Shown here in pieces: positions 1 through 7,776 of a DNA stretch of 14,867 nt. Both the position numbers and the translations under genes were made by a program. Source of the DNA: JAAELZ01 sp047639475 (GTDB lineage Bacteria > Pseudomonadota > Gammaproteobacteria > Arenicellales > Poriferihabitantaceae); NCBI GenBank assembly GCA_047639475.1, contig JBLIOD010000063.1, positions 1 to 14,867 of the forward strand, given 5' to 3'. The notes under the pieces were generated by a model. It did not search any database, had not been told where the DNA came from, and saw nothing but the letters and a program-made list of their open reading frames with translations. Position 1 is the stretch's first letter; every line of letters starts with the position of its first letter.

Positions 1-1
1 A

Positions 2-64
2 GTGATGATTTTAGAGATGATGTTTGATTTTGCCGCTCGTTCCATTGGTAGTTTCGTCTTTTAA
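2..64 (+). CDS. Possible C-terminal tail of a gene running in from the left edge
   Basis: Frame 2 is open from the window edge to a TAA at 62-64. It gives about 20 residues, hydrophobic and ending in AARSIGSFVF. Nothing in it identifies a family, and an open stretch this short can arise by chance. It is listed only because it touches the window edge and could be the end of a real gene. Confidence 0.2.
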   Translation: MMILEMMFDFAARSIGSFVF

Positions 65-144
65 CGTATGAAGAAAGAAGAGGTTTCATCACTAAATGTT
101 TAGTTTAACGCGAACCCTTTGTTACGCTGCAGTTTATACTTGGC

Positions 145-167
145 TTAAAGGGGACGGTACCCTTTAA
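145..167 (+). repeat. REP-like palindrome, left flank of RAYT gene
   Basis: The core aaaggggacggtacccttt (147-165) has arms aaaggg and cccttt around a 7-base centre. With the outer tt/aa pairs the arms are 8 bp. It lies 31 bases upstream of the RAYT start. An inverted copy follows the RAYT gene and a third related copy lies at 1327-1346. REP palindromes bracketing a RAYT gene are the expected substrate arrangement for this transposase family. Confidence 0.7.
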
Positions 168-198
168 ATTGAACTATTAAGGCACTATACTGTAATCT

Positions 199-868
199 AT
201 GCCAAGACTAGCCAGAACCGTATTTGCACACGTCGCGCGTCATACCACGCAGCGGGGTAATCGCCGCGAAGATGTCTTTTTTACGGATGAAGAGAGAGAG
301 AGCTTTTTAGGGTGGCTAAGTGAATATTGTAATAAATGGTCTGTTGAGTTGATGTCGTATTGCTTAATGACTAATCATATACTTTGGTGTTGCGGCCCAC
401 CACTGAAACAGGCATGCAAGCGGTCTTAATACACTTGCATATGCGCTACGCACAGCACATTAATAACCGCTCTGGATGGAAAGGGATTTGTGGCAAGGTC
501 GGTACTTTTCTTCTGCTTTAGATGGTGACTATAGGTGGGCCGCAATACGCTATGTTAAGCACAACCCAGTGGCAGCTGGCATGGTTGAACGCGCACACGA
601 TTACCCTTGGTCTAGCGCAGCTGCGCGATGCGGCTTGCTAGAGGACGAGCGATTGGTTACGCACCGTGAGCTAAAGATTGGGGTGCAGCCAGAGGATTGG
701 GCAGGGTGGCTGTCGCAAGGTGACAAGCCACATGAAGTAAAAATGTTGGAAAAGCATGTTGAGAAAGGCTTGCCTTGCGGAGAAGAACGGTTTCTAAAAC
801 GGTTAGAAAGAAAAGCAGGGCGATCTTTGCGGTTTAGAGCGCAAGGGCGTCCTTTTTTAAGGCAATAA
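199..868 (+). pseudogene. REP-associated tyrosine transposase (RAYT, Y1 HUH superfamily), broken by two 1-base deletions
   Basis: RAYTs are single-strand transposases of the IS200/IS605 superfamily thought to move REP palindromes. The N-terminus MPRLARTVFAHVARHTTQRGNRR is the family signature. The reading frame breaks twice. Adding one A between 382 and 383 restores TNHIHLV, which carries the HUH metal-binding histidines. Adding one C between 485 and 486 restores WKGHLWQGRYFSS. With both repairs the frame runs from ATG 199 to TAA 866-868, about 223 residues, a normal RAYT length. The C-terminal half has RYVKHNPV, the helix expected to carry the catalytic Tyr, and YPWSSAAA. As it stands the protein would end just after the damaged HUH motif, so it should be inactive. 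The gene sits between inverted REP palindromes. Both breaks are outside long homopolymers, so simple sequencing slippage is less likely. Confidence 0.9.
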
Positions 869-885
869 AGGGTAGCGTCCCCTTT
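867..885 (-). repeat. REP-like palindrome, right flank of RAYT gene (inverted copy)
   Basis: aaagggtagcgtccccttt overlaps the RAYT stop codon. Its reverse complement, aaaggggacgctacccttt, differs from the left-flank core at 147-165 by one base in the centre. The two palindromes are therefore inverted relative to each other around the transposase gene, the usual RAYT/REP layout. Confidence 0.7.
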
Positions 886-1242
886 TGTACGAGGAAAACA
901 GTTCAGTCGAGCGAGATTATTCTACCCGCGCCGCCTCTTAAGCAAGACAATCGATATCAGAGAGACAAGAAGAGAAAGTGCTGTCGCAGGCGAGCGGCGG
1001 TAGAGCCGATTATCGGGGATTTGAAGACAGATTATCGACTCAGCCGAAACTTTCTCAAAGGCGTGGTTGGCGACATAATCAACCTTCTTATGGCGGCGTG
1101 CGCCTAGAATCTTAACAAATGGATGAGGGCCATTTTTTTGGTTGTTTTGGGCGTGCAATATCAGGCCAAACTAGGTTCATTAGCGCTTGTTGCAGCTTCA
1201 GTGATTAGTTTGAGAGCAGTTCCTATACATGCGGTAGATTAA
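886..1242 (+). pseudogene. C-terminal remnant of an IS5-family DDE transposase
   Basis: A frame opening at the right REP palindrome reads LPAPPLKQDNRYQRDKKRK, then RRRAAVEPIIGDLKTDYRLS and RNFLKGVVGDIINLLMAACA. This is the C-terminal catalytic segment of IS4/IS5-type transposases. RAAVEPIIGDLK fits the R-(3)-E-(6)-K part of their signature, so the catalytic Glu is present; a Cys stands where the signature Tyr is expected. A TAG at 1105-1107 interrupts the frame, which then stays open (NLNKWMRAIF...) to a TAA at 1240-1242. The N-terminal two thirds are absent from the window. The remnant abuts the REP palindrome directly, so the REP/RAYT insertion or a later deletion removed the rest. It is a different IS type from the one at 6643-7789. 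Confidence 0.8.
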
Positions 1243-1326
1243 TGGCTACGCACCTGAACATTATTAAGCCTTTTTCAGGGCTGACTACATAGCAGTTTAT
1301 ACAGAGTGAAATCAATTACAAGGATT

Positions 1327-1346
1327 AAAGGGGGGCGGCGCCCTTT
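1327..1346 (+). repeat. Third REP-like palindrome, solitary
   Basis: aaaggggggcggcgcccttt has the same arms as the RAYT-flanking palindromes and lies in the same orientation as the left one. It is about 85 bp past the IS5 remnant. The 11-mer gcagtttatac precedes both this copy (1292-1302) and the left one (129-139), at different distances. It is either a dispersed REP copy or, less likely, a chance GC-rich hairpin. Confidence 0.5.
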
Positions 1347-1430
1347 GATGTCATAAAGCAACCCAAACATTGCGAAGTTACCCGCAGGCACTTTAGTAGA
1401 CAATAGGTGAGTTTCCTATGTGCCATGCAC

Positions 1431-1454
1431 AAAAAAGGGCCCTAAAGCCCTTTT
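1431..1454 (-). terminator. Intrinsic terminator of the glutamate dehydrogenase gene
   Basis: Read on the minus strand, an 8-bp perfect stem (aaaagggc with gccctttt) closes a 6-base loop (tttagg). The transcript then ends in an uninterrupted T tract that partly overlaps the second arm. It begins 29 bases after the GDH stop codon. It is the only strong terminator found downstream of the MOSC-DMT-LysE-GDH series. Confidence 0.85.
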
Positions 1455-1482
1455 CATGTCACAAGCATTTCTAACCAGTGCT

Positions 1483-4464
1483 TTAAGCCGTTACTCTGCC
1501 CAATTGTGCTTCTATGATGTCCGCGTAAAGGCTGGCGTCATCACCCGCGTAAACTAGGCCAGAAGCCAATTTACTGGCGAGTATGGCGTACTTCACTTTT
1601 TCAGGTAGATGGGTTTGCAAACGTTTGCCAAACTCTTCTGAATTTTGAATGATTTTCGGCATATGCGCGAGCATCGCTTTTCGCTGCTTTGGTAGTTCAA
1701 GCTGCTCAGGGTTAGCTTGAAAGTAATCAAACATTCTGGCGTAATGATTATTAATTTCTTGGCTTAATAAGCTGGATATTTCGGTGTAGGTTTCGCTGCC
1801 GCCCAAGTCGCGGTATTTACGTATTACTGCACGTGCTTCCACTTCCGCCATTTGATTGAGTATGTCAATAACATCGCTAACGTATTCATCTTTGTGGGCT
1901 AAAAACTCTTCATCGCTGAACACCAAGTTAGCAATGATTTCATAGGAAGACGAAATGACGCCGCACTTGTTTGCCGAAGCATCACGCATGATCACCACGC
2001 CGCGTTGCTGTAAAGTATGTCTCGCTGCAGGGGTGATGAAAGAGTTGGCGCCTTCGACAATTACCTTAGAGCTGGGTGTGCCATCTGCGCTGAAATAGCG
2101 ATCGACATTGGTTTCGTCAATGGTCTCTGGTCGCCCGCCCGCAGGGATAAACAAATCTGTTTCAACGGTGAATATGGCGCTGTTAAAGGCTTTGTAGAAT
2201 TTATCTGTTGAGATCCATTCTTCCTCTAAACCCGATTCAGTCATGGTAAGTTTTTTGTAGAGGTCGGCAATGCCTTCTTTGCGCGTTTTCATGCGGTATA
2301 AGATGAAACCGCCGAGGTGCAGAGCCTCTGGATCATAAGCTTCAATATCGTCGTGCAGCACGATCTTTGATAACGCCACTTTGTTTAATCCTTCTGGGTC
2401 AAACAAGGCACCTGTGCCATCAACAATCAACTTAATCGCCACTTTAGGGCACCGTTCAAGTAATAAGCGCATGCCGTTGCCAGCGACGTCGCCATTCGGG
2501 CCGCCAGTAAACTTAACGCTAAAGGGTTCGCTGTGCACATCGATGCCCATTTCTTGCATGGTCACTTCTGCAAAACGAATCACGCCGATTGAGGTGACCC
2601 CGTATTCCTTATGATTAATGCCGATTTCTTTGCTCGACATAATGCCCTTGCCCAGTAAGTAACCGCGGCGTTCAGCCAGTTTTGCCAAGCGCTCGATCAT
2701 GACGTTATGCATGTTTTCGTCTGGGCCCAGTTCGATCGGTTCTTCTTGGCCGTAGTAATCTACCACTCTGGGGTCTTTGGCCTTGCCGCTCTCGTCGGTA
2801 ACGAATAAATCTAAGAAGGCATTGCCGAAGGCGTGTTGTAATTTATATAGGTACTGGTCCCGCTGTTCGTGCGTGGTGCGAGAGTCAATATTGAGTATCG
2901 CCACCATTTTTGAGCCGCCTTCGTAGATGTCTTTGTTCTTTAAATGCTGGGTGTGCGCTAACACGTAGTTTTCTTTAAACAAGGTGCTGGCGTTATTGGC
3001 ATAGTCATCGCTGTTTTGCGTGATAACCGTACGCCAGCCGCCGCGGGCGATATCTGAAAATCCGATATGAAAACCGTTGCCGCGTCGCCCAGAAAAGAAA
3101 GTGATCCTAAAGGGGCGTTGGGCAGGTAAATCATCGGTGAACTCTGGGCCTAACTCTTCAAGGTAATGCGGGTCTAAGCGAAAGCTTAGTGCGTGTTTTT
3201 CAATGACGAAGAAGTTGGTTTTCAAACAGTTCTTAATGAATGAAAGTGCACATCTAAATACAACGCGACGTAAGTTATCTAATATTCGGCGACCAGAGTT
3301 GAAGTTCTCTACCAGTTCAGCAACGCTCTCTAACTTCGCAGCGTAAACATCATTTCGATCGGTAACAGCGGGGTCGAAGCGCGCGTAAAAAAGCTCAACC
3401 AATTGCATGCTGACGCTGGGGTTATTGTGAAAGGCGCTGGCAATATTTTCTCGTTCGTAGATTTCAGGGGCGTTGTGTGCCAAGTTGGTATGGCAAAAGC
3501 CAATCAAAGCTGAAATCAAGGTGGAGTCTGGACCGCTCATGATGCCGCTTTTGACTAATTTGGCGTAACTCGGCGCGGTGGTAGAAGTAATTTGGGTGCT
3601 GTAAAGCTCCAGCTTTAAATTGGTAAAAAGCGGGTTGTCTTCGTTTAGGTCTGATTTGTCTCTGGGCTTTACGTAGAAAGTGGCTAGAAAGTAGGGCGTT
3701 AAGCCATTGGTTACGCTCAAGTGATAGGCGCGCCTAACGCCAATGTCGAGGCGTTGGAATACTTCTAATACCTGAGGCAAGAAACCTGCATGGGGCGGGT
3801 TTGTTACGCCAAATGAAACGCGTGTTTCTTTGTATTCTGTGGGTTCAACGTTAAGGTATATACCGCTATTCAATTGGGTCGCGATATAAATGCGCATCAC
3901 TCGTGCCACGCGTTCGGGTGGTGAGCTAAGCACGTAAGCCATATTGCTGCTGCAAAATACCGAAATGACGCCATCAATTCTGTCATCACTAAAGTCGGGA
4001 AAATCTTGCTTCACATAAGCGGTGATTTCATCACGAGTGGCAGCCGGAAGGCCTGCTGGGGTGCTTTCGTCATCTGATTCGTTTTGTGGCTTGAAGTCGC
4101 TTCGCAGTACTTCCAGCGCTAACTCGCTAGCAGGCAAAGGGTTGAACGAAGTAGTGATCTCGGCATAGCTCAGCGGCTTGTCCGGCATGTCTTGAACCGT
4201 TCTATAAATTGAACCGGTGGTAGATAGCTGCGCGATCATCAAACGCTCTTCGCGATCAACCAGTGTCACTTTTTCCAATGACTCAAGCTTGTCTAAGCTC
4301 ATTGTTAATAAAGTGAGCGCTTCTACTTCATCCTTATTTAAGTTCAGAAAATAGGGGCTCATTTCCTGTTTGATCCATTCGAGATTTGCATCCGCTTGGG
4401 TGCGGTACTCAGTAAGCTTTTCTAATATGGACTCGGCTACTGGCTGGCTGCTTGAACGTGACAT
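1483..4464 (-). CDS. NAD-dependent glutamate dehydrogenase, large (~115 kDa, yeast Gdh2-like) class
   Basis: Catalyses oxidative deamination of L-glutamate to 2-oxoglutarate and ammonia in the cytoplasm, normally catabolic and NAD-linked. At 993 residues it is much longer than hexameric GDHs (~450) and shorter than the GDH-180 class (~1600). About 450 N-terminal residues are a divergent regulatory-type region. The catalytic domain then shows ARGGWR (~475), NKDIYEGGSKMV (~510-522), which closely matches the Gdh2 type and holds the catalytic Lys, and GGPNGDVAGNGM (~653-666), the glycine-rich nucleotide-binding loop of large GDHs. VEGANSFITPAAR (~805) and the DASANKCGVISSSYE segment follow. The gene is intact. 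The ATG has no obvious Shine-Dalgarno sequence. It follows the LysE gene by 127 bp in the same direction, with no terminator between them. A TATACT (minus strand, 4494-4499) could be a -10 box, but no good -35 accompanies it. The class is confident; NAD rather than NADP use is inferred from the family. Confidence 0.93.
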   Translation of the reverse strand: MSRSSSQPVAESILEKLTEYRTQADANLEWIKQEMSPYFLNLNKDEVEALTLLTMSLDKLESLEKVTLVDREERLMIAQLSTTGSIYRTVQDMPDKPLSYAEITTSFNPLPASELALEVLRSDFKPQNESDDESTPAGLPAATRDEITAYVKQDFPDFSDDRIDGVISVFCSSNMAYVLSSPPERVARVMRIYIATQLNSGIYLNVEPTEYKETRVSFGVTNPPHAGFLPQVLEVFQRLDIGVRRAYHLSVTNGLTPYFLATFYVKPRDKSDLNEDNPLFTNLKLELYSTQITSTTAPSYAKLVKSGIMSGPDSTLISALIGFCHTNLAHNAPEIYERENIASAFHNNPSVSMQLVELFYARFDPAVTDRNDVYAAKLESVAELVENFNSGRRILDNLRRVVFRCALSFIKNCLKTNFFVIEKHALSFRLDPHYLEELGPEFTDDLPAQRPFRITFFSGRRGNGFHIGFSDIARGGWRTVITQNSDDYANNASTLFKENYVLAHTQHLKNKDIYEGGSKMVAILNIDSRTTHEQRDQYLYKLQHAFGNAFLDLFVTDESGKAKDPRVVDYYGQEEPIELGPDENMHNVMIERLAKLAERRGYLLGKGIMSSKEIGINHKEYGVTSIGVIRFAEVTMQEMGIDVHSEPFSVKFTGGPNGDVAGNGMRLLLERCPKVAIKLIVDGTGALFDPEGLNKVALSKIVLHDDIEAYDPEALHLGGFILYRMKTRKEGIADLYKKLTMTESGLEEEWISTDKFYKAFNSAIFTVETDLFIPAGGRPETIDETNVDRYFSADGTPSSKVIVEGANSFITPAARHTLQQRGVVIMRDASANKCGVISSSYEIIANLVFSDEEFLAHKDEYVSDVIDILNQMAEVEARAVIRKYRDLGGSETYTEISSLLSQEINNHYARMFDYFQANPEQLELPKQRKAMLAHMPKIIQNSEEFGKRLQTHLPEKVKYAILASKLASGLVYAGDDASLYADIIEAQLGRVTA

Positions 4465-4591
4465 AGGTTATTTATTCGCTGTTAAGCATCGCCAGTATAA
4501 TTATTTTGGATACAAATTGGTATAACTTTGATTTACCTATTGGTTGTACTTGTTTGCAGCTTGTAGAATTCTTATAAAATCGAAGTTAAGC

Positions 4592-5197
4592 CTAGTGTCT
4601 TACGATCGCGATAGCGGCCAATATAATGCCGATGCCAAGCGCTTTGGAAATGTAATCACCTGCTTTTGAGTTTCTCAGGTATTTAAAGATGCGCTTACCC
4701 ATAAAGCCGTAGGACGACATCACCACTGTTAGGCAGATCATTTTTAACGCACCGAAATACACCATGTCATGCATGAAAAATTCAGGACGCGCAAAGTTGG
4801 GAAATAACGCCAGAAAGAAAATAAGTGCCTTGGGGTTTGAAAGCGATACGAACACCCCCTTAAAGTAAGTTTGAAAGTGGTGTGTTTTTTTGCCGCTCTT
4901 GGCCACACGAGGTTGGCCTAAGCCGTTCAGTATAATCTTGATGCCGAGGTAGCCCAAGTAGGTGGCGCCACACCAGCGCATAACCTCAAAAGCCACTGCT
5001 GACTGCGAGATAACCAAGCCCAATCCAGTGGCCACTAAAGTGAGCCAAATCAAGTTGGCCGTTAGCAGTCCTGCTATCGCAGCAGCGCAGTTCCTAAACC
5101 CAAAGGATGACTGAAATACCACAAATAATACGCCAGGGCCCGGGGCGACTTCCAAAAATACGGTAATAAGTAAAAATTGAATCGTTGCTTCTAACAT
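4592..5197 (-). CDS. LysE/RhtB-family amino-acid or metabolite exporter
   Basis: Inner-membrane exporter of the LysE translocator family, which expels amino acids such as lysine, homoserine, threonine or related compounds. The 201-residue length is typical. The family-defining N-terminal loop APGPGVLFV is present, with Gly where PGPN is common. The segment FVSLSNPKALIFFLALFPNF, also diagnostic of RhtB proteins, lies at about 113-132. Roughly six hydrophobic segments can be seen. The start codon comes one base after the stop of the DMT transporter (TGA-T-ATG), so translation is probably coupled. The substrate cannot be read from the sequence; proximity to glutamate dehydrogenase hints at an amino acid, which is inference. 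Confidence 0.93.
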   Translation of the reverse strand: MLEATIQFLLITVFLEVAPGPGVLFVVFQSSFGFRNCAAAIAGLLTANLIWLTLVATGLGLVISQSAVAFEVMRWCGATYLGYLGIKIILNGLGQPRVAKSGKKTHHFQTYFKGVFVSLSNPKALIFFLALFPNFARPEFFMHDMVYFGALKMICLTVVMSSYGFMGKRIFKYLRNSKAGDYISKALGIGIILAAIAIVRH

Positions 5198-5198
5198 A

Positions 5199-6062
5199 TC
5201 AGTGCGCGGATTGTTTTCGCTTAATTAGCAGAAGGCCTGCAAACACAATTGTTGAAATTCCTAGCCAGGTTTGCGAAGACGGAATGTCACCGAAAACCCA
5301 ATAGCCCAATAGCGTGGCAGCGACTATTTCGATATAAACTATGGGCGCTAATAGCGTGGCGGGGGCATATTTACTAGCGGTGATAGCGAGCATATTGGCG
5401 ATCGCAGAGCCTCCGCCAATGATCGAAAATATCCATAAATGTGAGGTATTGATTTCTAGCAGTAATCGCCATGCAAAAGGCGCCAGCACGATGGTGCCAA
5501 ATATCGTTTGGAACATAACAGCCAGCAGCGGCGGAATAGACGAAGCGGCCCAGCGTGTGGCCACCAAGTAGGCACCGAAGCTAAATCCTGCTGCTAAGGC
5601 GAAGAGATAGCCGCTGTCCATGTTGGCACTTGGGTTGATGACAATAAGGGCGCCCGCAAACCCCAGTAGTGCGGATATGACCTTGAGCGGAGTGAGCGAT
5701 TCTTTGAGTATTAAGATGGCTAAAATCATGGCCACAATAGGGCCAATCATATAGGCACTAAATGCATCCGCCAGTGGAATTTTTGAGATAGAAATGACAA
5801 AGCAAACAGTGGCAGACAAAATACAGATTGAGCGCACTATTTGCTCTTTGAATACATTGGGTTCAAATAGGGCTTTATTGAAGGAACGAGTCGTAAAGAC
5901 GATACAAGTCAGTAGCAAGGCGCCAACGGCAAAGCGCGACCAAGCCAGGTAGATGGGGGAATACTCGTCGCCTAAATATTTTGTGGCTGCGTCTCCAACA
6001 GGAAATAGAAACATGCTCAATACCATAATGGCTGCACCAAGCAGGGGGCGATGACTTGACAT
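5199..6062 (-). CDS. EamA/DMT-superfamily transporter (10 membrane segments)
   Basis: Drug/metabolite transporter of the EamA type, an inner-membrane protein of 287 residues. It has two tandem EamA repeats of about five hydrophobic helices each. The first begins near AAIMVLSMFLFPVGDAATKY and ends around LLGFAGALIVINP (~130-143). The second starts at GYLFALAAGFSFGAYLVATR (~151) and ends with a positively charged tail KRKQSAH. Relatives export amino acids, cysteine metabolites or purines, or import S-adenosylmethionine; the substrate here is unknown. It is the promoter-proximal partner of the LysE exporter and lies 100 bp after the MOSC gene, same strand. The ATG at 6062 is preceded by taagtaaact, at best a weak ribosome binding site. 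Confidence 0.92.
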   Translation of the reverse strand: MSSHRPLLGAAIMVLSMFLFPVGDAATKYLGDEYSPIYLAWSRFAVGALLLTCIVFTTRSFNKALFEPNVFKEQIVRSICILSATVCFVISISKIPLADAFSAYMIGPIVAMILAILILKESLTPLKVISALLGFAGALIVINPSANMDSGYLFALAAGFSFGAYLVATRWAASSIPPLLAVMFQTIFGTIVLAPFAWRLLLEINTSHLWIFSIIGGGSAIANMLAITASKYAPATLLAPIVYIEIVAATLLGYWVFGDIPSSQTWLGISTIVFAGLLLIKRKQSAH

Positions 6063-6162
6063 AGTTTACTTAGGTTTGAGGGGTGGCGACTTGCTGGCGA
6101 TGCTGGTCAGAGAGGCAAGGGTTTATTTGGATACTGGGCTGTGTTTTGAAATAGCCAGTGCC

Positions 6163-6615
6163 TTAGGCAAGGTCTACGGTCATTCCTGGTACGATCACTC
6201 CATCGCTCAAAATATCTGCGTATAAACCACCGCGATTTACCAAGGCTTTCACTAATTGTTTTTTTGCGATCGATTCGTTTTCGAGTAGCCCGCCTAAATA
6301 GGCGCAAGGTTCGCATAGCTCAACACCGCGAAATCGTACCTCACCAATGGTGAATTCTTTGCCGACTAAGTCATTCAGGCGCACACCTTCGGTAACGACA
6401 TTGCGGCGTGTGTCCCAGTGATCAATGCTTTGGTTAAAGTCATTGTTAAAGCGTTGGATTTCTTCTGCTTCAATAAATGTAATATTTTGTCCTTCCCAAT
6501 CGTGGCGTGCGAAATTCCTGTCTCCTTGTATGCCTTTGTTCGTGACACAAATAGCAGGATTGACTTCAAAAGGAGTGTTGCCTGAACCTTCGGCGATGTA
6601 GACGGCTTTTATCAT
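6163..6615 (-). CDS. Small MOSC-domain protein
   Basis: A 150-residue stand-alone MOSC domain, related to the C-terminal domain of molybdenum cofactor sulfurases and to YiiM/YuaD-type proteins. These are thought to handle sulfur or bind pterin-molybdenum cofactor through a conserved Cys. Visible motifs are NKGIQGDRN (~27-35), the DTRRNVVTEGVRLNDLVGKE region (~68-87), GVELCEPC (~98-105) carrying the candidate Cys, and RGGLYADILSDGVI (~128-141). Family length and order match. The gene is intact, but the inverted repeat of an IS5-family element lies only 27 bases upstream of its ATG, so its native promoter has probably been displaced. It may lead the downstream transporter-GDH series; the 100-bp gap to the DMT gene shows no clear terminator. 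The exact reaction is unknown. Confidence 0.88.
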   Translation of the reverse strand: MIKAVYIAEGSGNTPFEVNPAICVTNKGIQGDRNFARHDWEGQNITFIEAEEIQRFNNDFNQSIDHWDTRRNVVTEGVRLNDLVGKEFTIGEVRFRGVELCEPCAYLGGLLENESIAKKQLVKALVNRGGLYADILSDGVIVPGMTVDLA

Positions 6616-6642
6616 CTAATGATTTTACTCTGGTTTTCACAT

Positions 6643-6655
6643 AGGGCACCTACGA
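6643..6655 (+). repeat. Inverted repeat of IS5-family element (left end)
   Basis: agggcacctacga, matching the right-end repeat at 7777-7789 in inverted orientation at 11 of 13 positions. It lies on the 3' side of the transposase pseudogene and 27 bases from the start codon of the MOSC gene. Confidence 0.75.
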
Positions 6656-6659
6656 GAAT

Positions 6660-6721
6660 TCATTTTTTACGTGTGAATCTACCGATTGCGAGTGAATAGA
6701 CTTTATTTATCATTTTTTACG
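6660..6721. repeat. 12-bp direct repeat, two copies 50 bp apart, inside the IS end
   Basis: tcattttttacg occurs at 6660-6671 and again at 6710-6721, just inside the left terminal repeat and before the transposase stop. The regular placement near the end suggests a subterminal site, possibly transposase binding. A chance A/T-rich repeat is also possible. No copy was seen near the other end. Confidence 0.45.
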
Positions 6722-6777
6722 GAAAATCGCCGTTTCACCCTATTTTGATGCGCTTTAGGCCCTTTTCTTCCACTTTT

Positions 6778-7731
6778 CTATATTTTCGACGGATTCATCC
6801 TGTCTAGTTGAACAAATCGGCGCATGTTGTATACTAAGTTCATTAAACCGATCTTACACTTGATTCTGGATACCCCAATCACGTTGAAATAAAGCCCATT
6901 TTGTTCATTAGTGATTGAACCAAAAATAGGCTCAACCCTGACCCATACCTTTTATTTTGGTTGGTTGGCTGCTTTATCTCGCGTCGTCAATGGCCTGTTT
7001 TTGTGACCCTTCTTAATTATCCGGCTTCTGTGTCCAGATTCTTCCAGCCTCTCTTTTTGACCCTTACTTCTGTCAGCACTGTCAGCATAAACATCTTTAG
7101 ATGTGTTTTCTGTCAAAATATCATCCAACACATTGCTGTCATGCACCACCGCTGAAGTCACCTCATAATCGCGGATGATTTTATTGCCATTGTCAGTATT
7201 GCTATTGTCAGCATTGACGTGGTTTTTGTAACCAGAGTGCGTCTCATTATTTTTCTTTGTCCAGCGCGCATCCGTGTCCTTCTGGCGTAACTTCGCAGCG
7301 TTCTCTTTGAAGCTATCAGGCATTTCTCCTTTCTTGATTTGCTTGTCGAATTGCTCGAATCATTTCTTTACCAGATCATGATCGACTAAAGACTGCCTGA
7401 AGTCCCAGAAGGGTTTCGCATCAGGTACCGTCTCCTCTAGTCGTAGACCTAGAAATGGGCAAAAACTGTAACGGTCGCGTATTTGAAACTCAAGTTCATC
7501 GTCTGAGATGTTGTACGGATGCGGCAAAACCTGGCCTTTAAACATCATGACTATGTCTTTACGTTTTCTGCCAGCATTGCTTTTGCGGTTCACCTTTTCT
7601 ATCCCTTTAAGCACTGGCCGAAATGCCTCCCAGTCGATTAGGGCATTGAGCGCGACCAGCTTATCCTTCTCGTCTATCTTCTTACAAGCGATCTTCAAGG
7701 GCAAAAAAGACTGCTTGCAACATGATTTCAT
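6778..7731 (-). pseudogene. IS5-family transposase, two nonsense codons and an internal deletion
   Basis: The frame starts at ATG 7731 and ends at TAG 6778-6780. The N-terminal part shows YNISDDELEFQIRDR, PFLGLRLEETVPDAKPFWDFR and HDLVKK, then an in-frame TGA (7360-7362) where Trp is expected (VKK*FEQFDKQ). The frame resumes with RQKDTDARWTKKNNETHSGY, IIRDYEVTSAVVHDSNV (second catalytic Asp) and VYADSADRSK. It meets a TAA at 6952-6954, then continues with VRVEPIFGSITNE (catalytic Glu) and IGLMNLVYNMRRFVQL. Between FDKQI and KKGEMPDS about 30 residues usual for this family, including the first catalytic Asp (motif like GQIIDA), appear to be missing. A 15-bp tandem near-duplication gives ADNSN-TDNGN. 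The enzyme cannot be functional. Confidence 0.88.
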
Positions 7732-7776
7732 AAAGGTTTGTGAGTTTTCTATATTATAACATTCTGTAACCTATTT

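Noticed and set aside
1..93. Inverted 8-mers agtgatga (1-8) and tcatcact (86-93) as ends of a small element
   Set aside because: One copy is at the window edge, the match is short, and the interior has no element-like features.
922..1158. 78-residue minus-strand frame
   Set aside because: The plus strand of the same stretch encodes a recognisable IS5 transposase C-terminus, so this is its shadow.
2017..2614. Plus-strand open frames of 64 and 77 residues inside the glutamate dehydrogenase gene
   Set aside because: They lie antisense to a clearly conserved coding region, resemble no family, and have no separate signals.
6107..6569. Two other minus-strand frames overlapping the MOSC gene
   Set aside because: The MOSC frame carries all conserved motifs; the others are arginine/lysine-rich or low-identity shadows.
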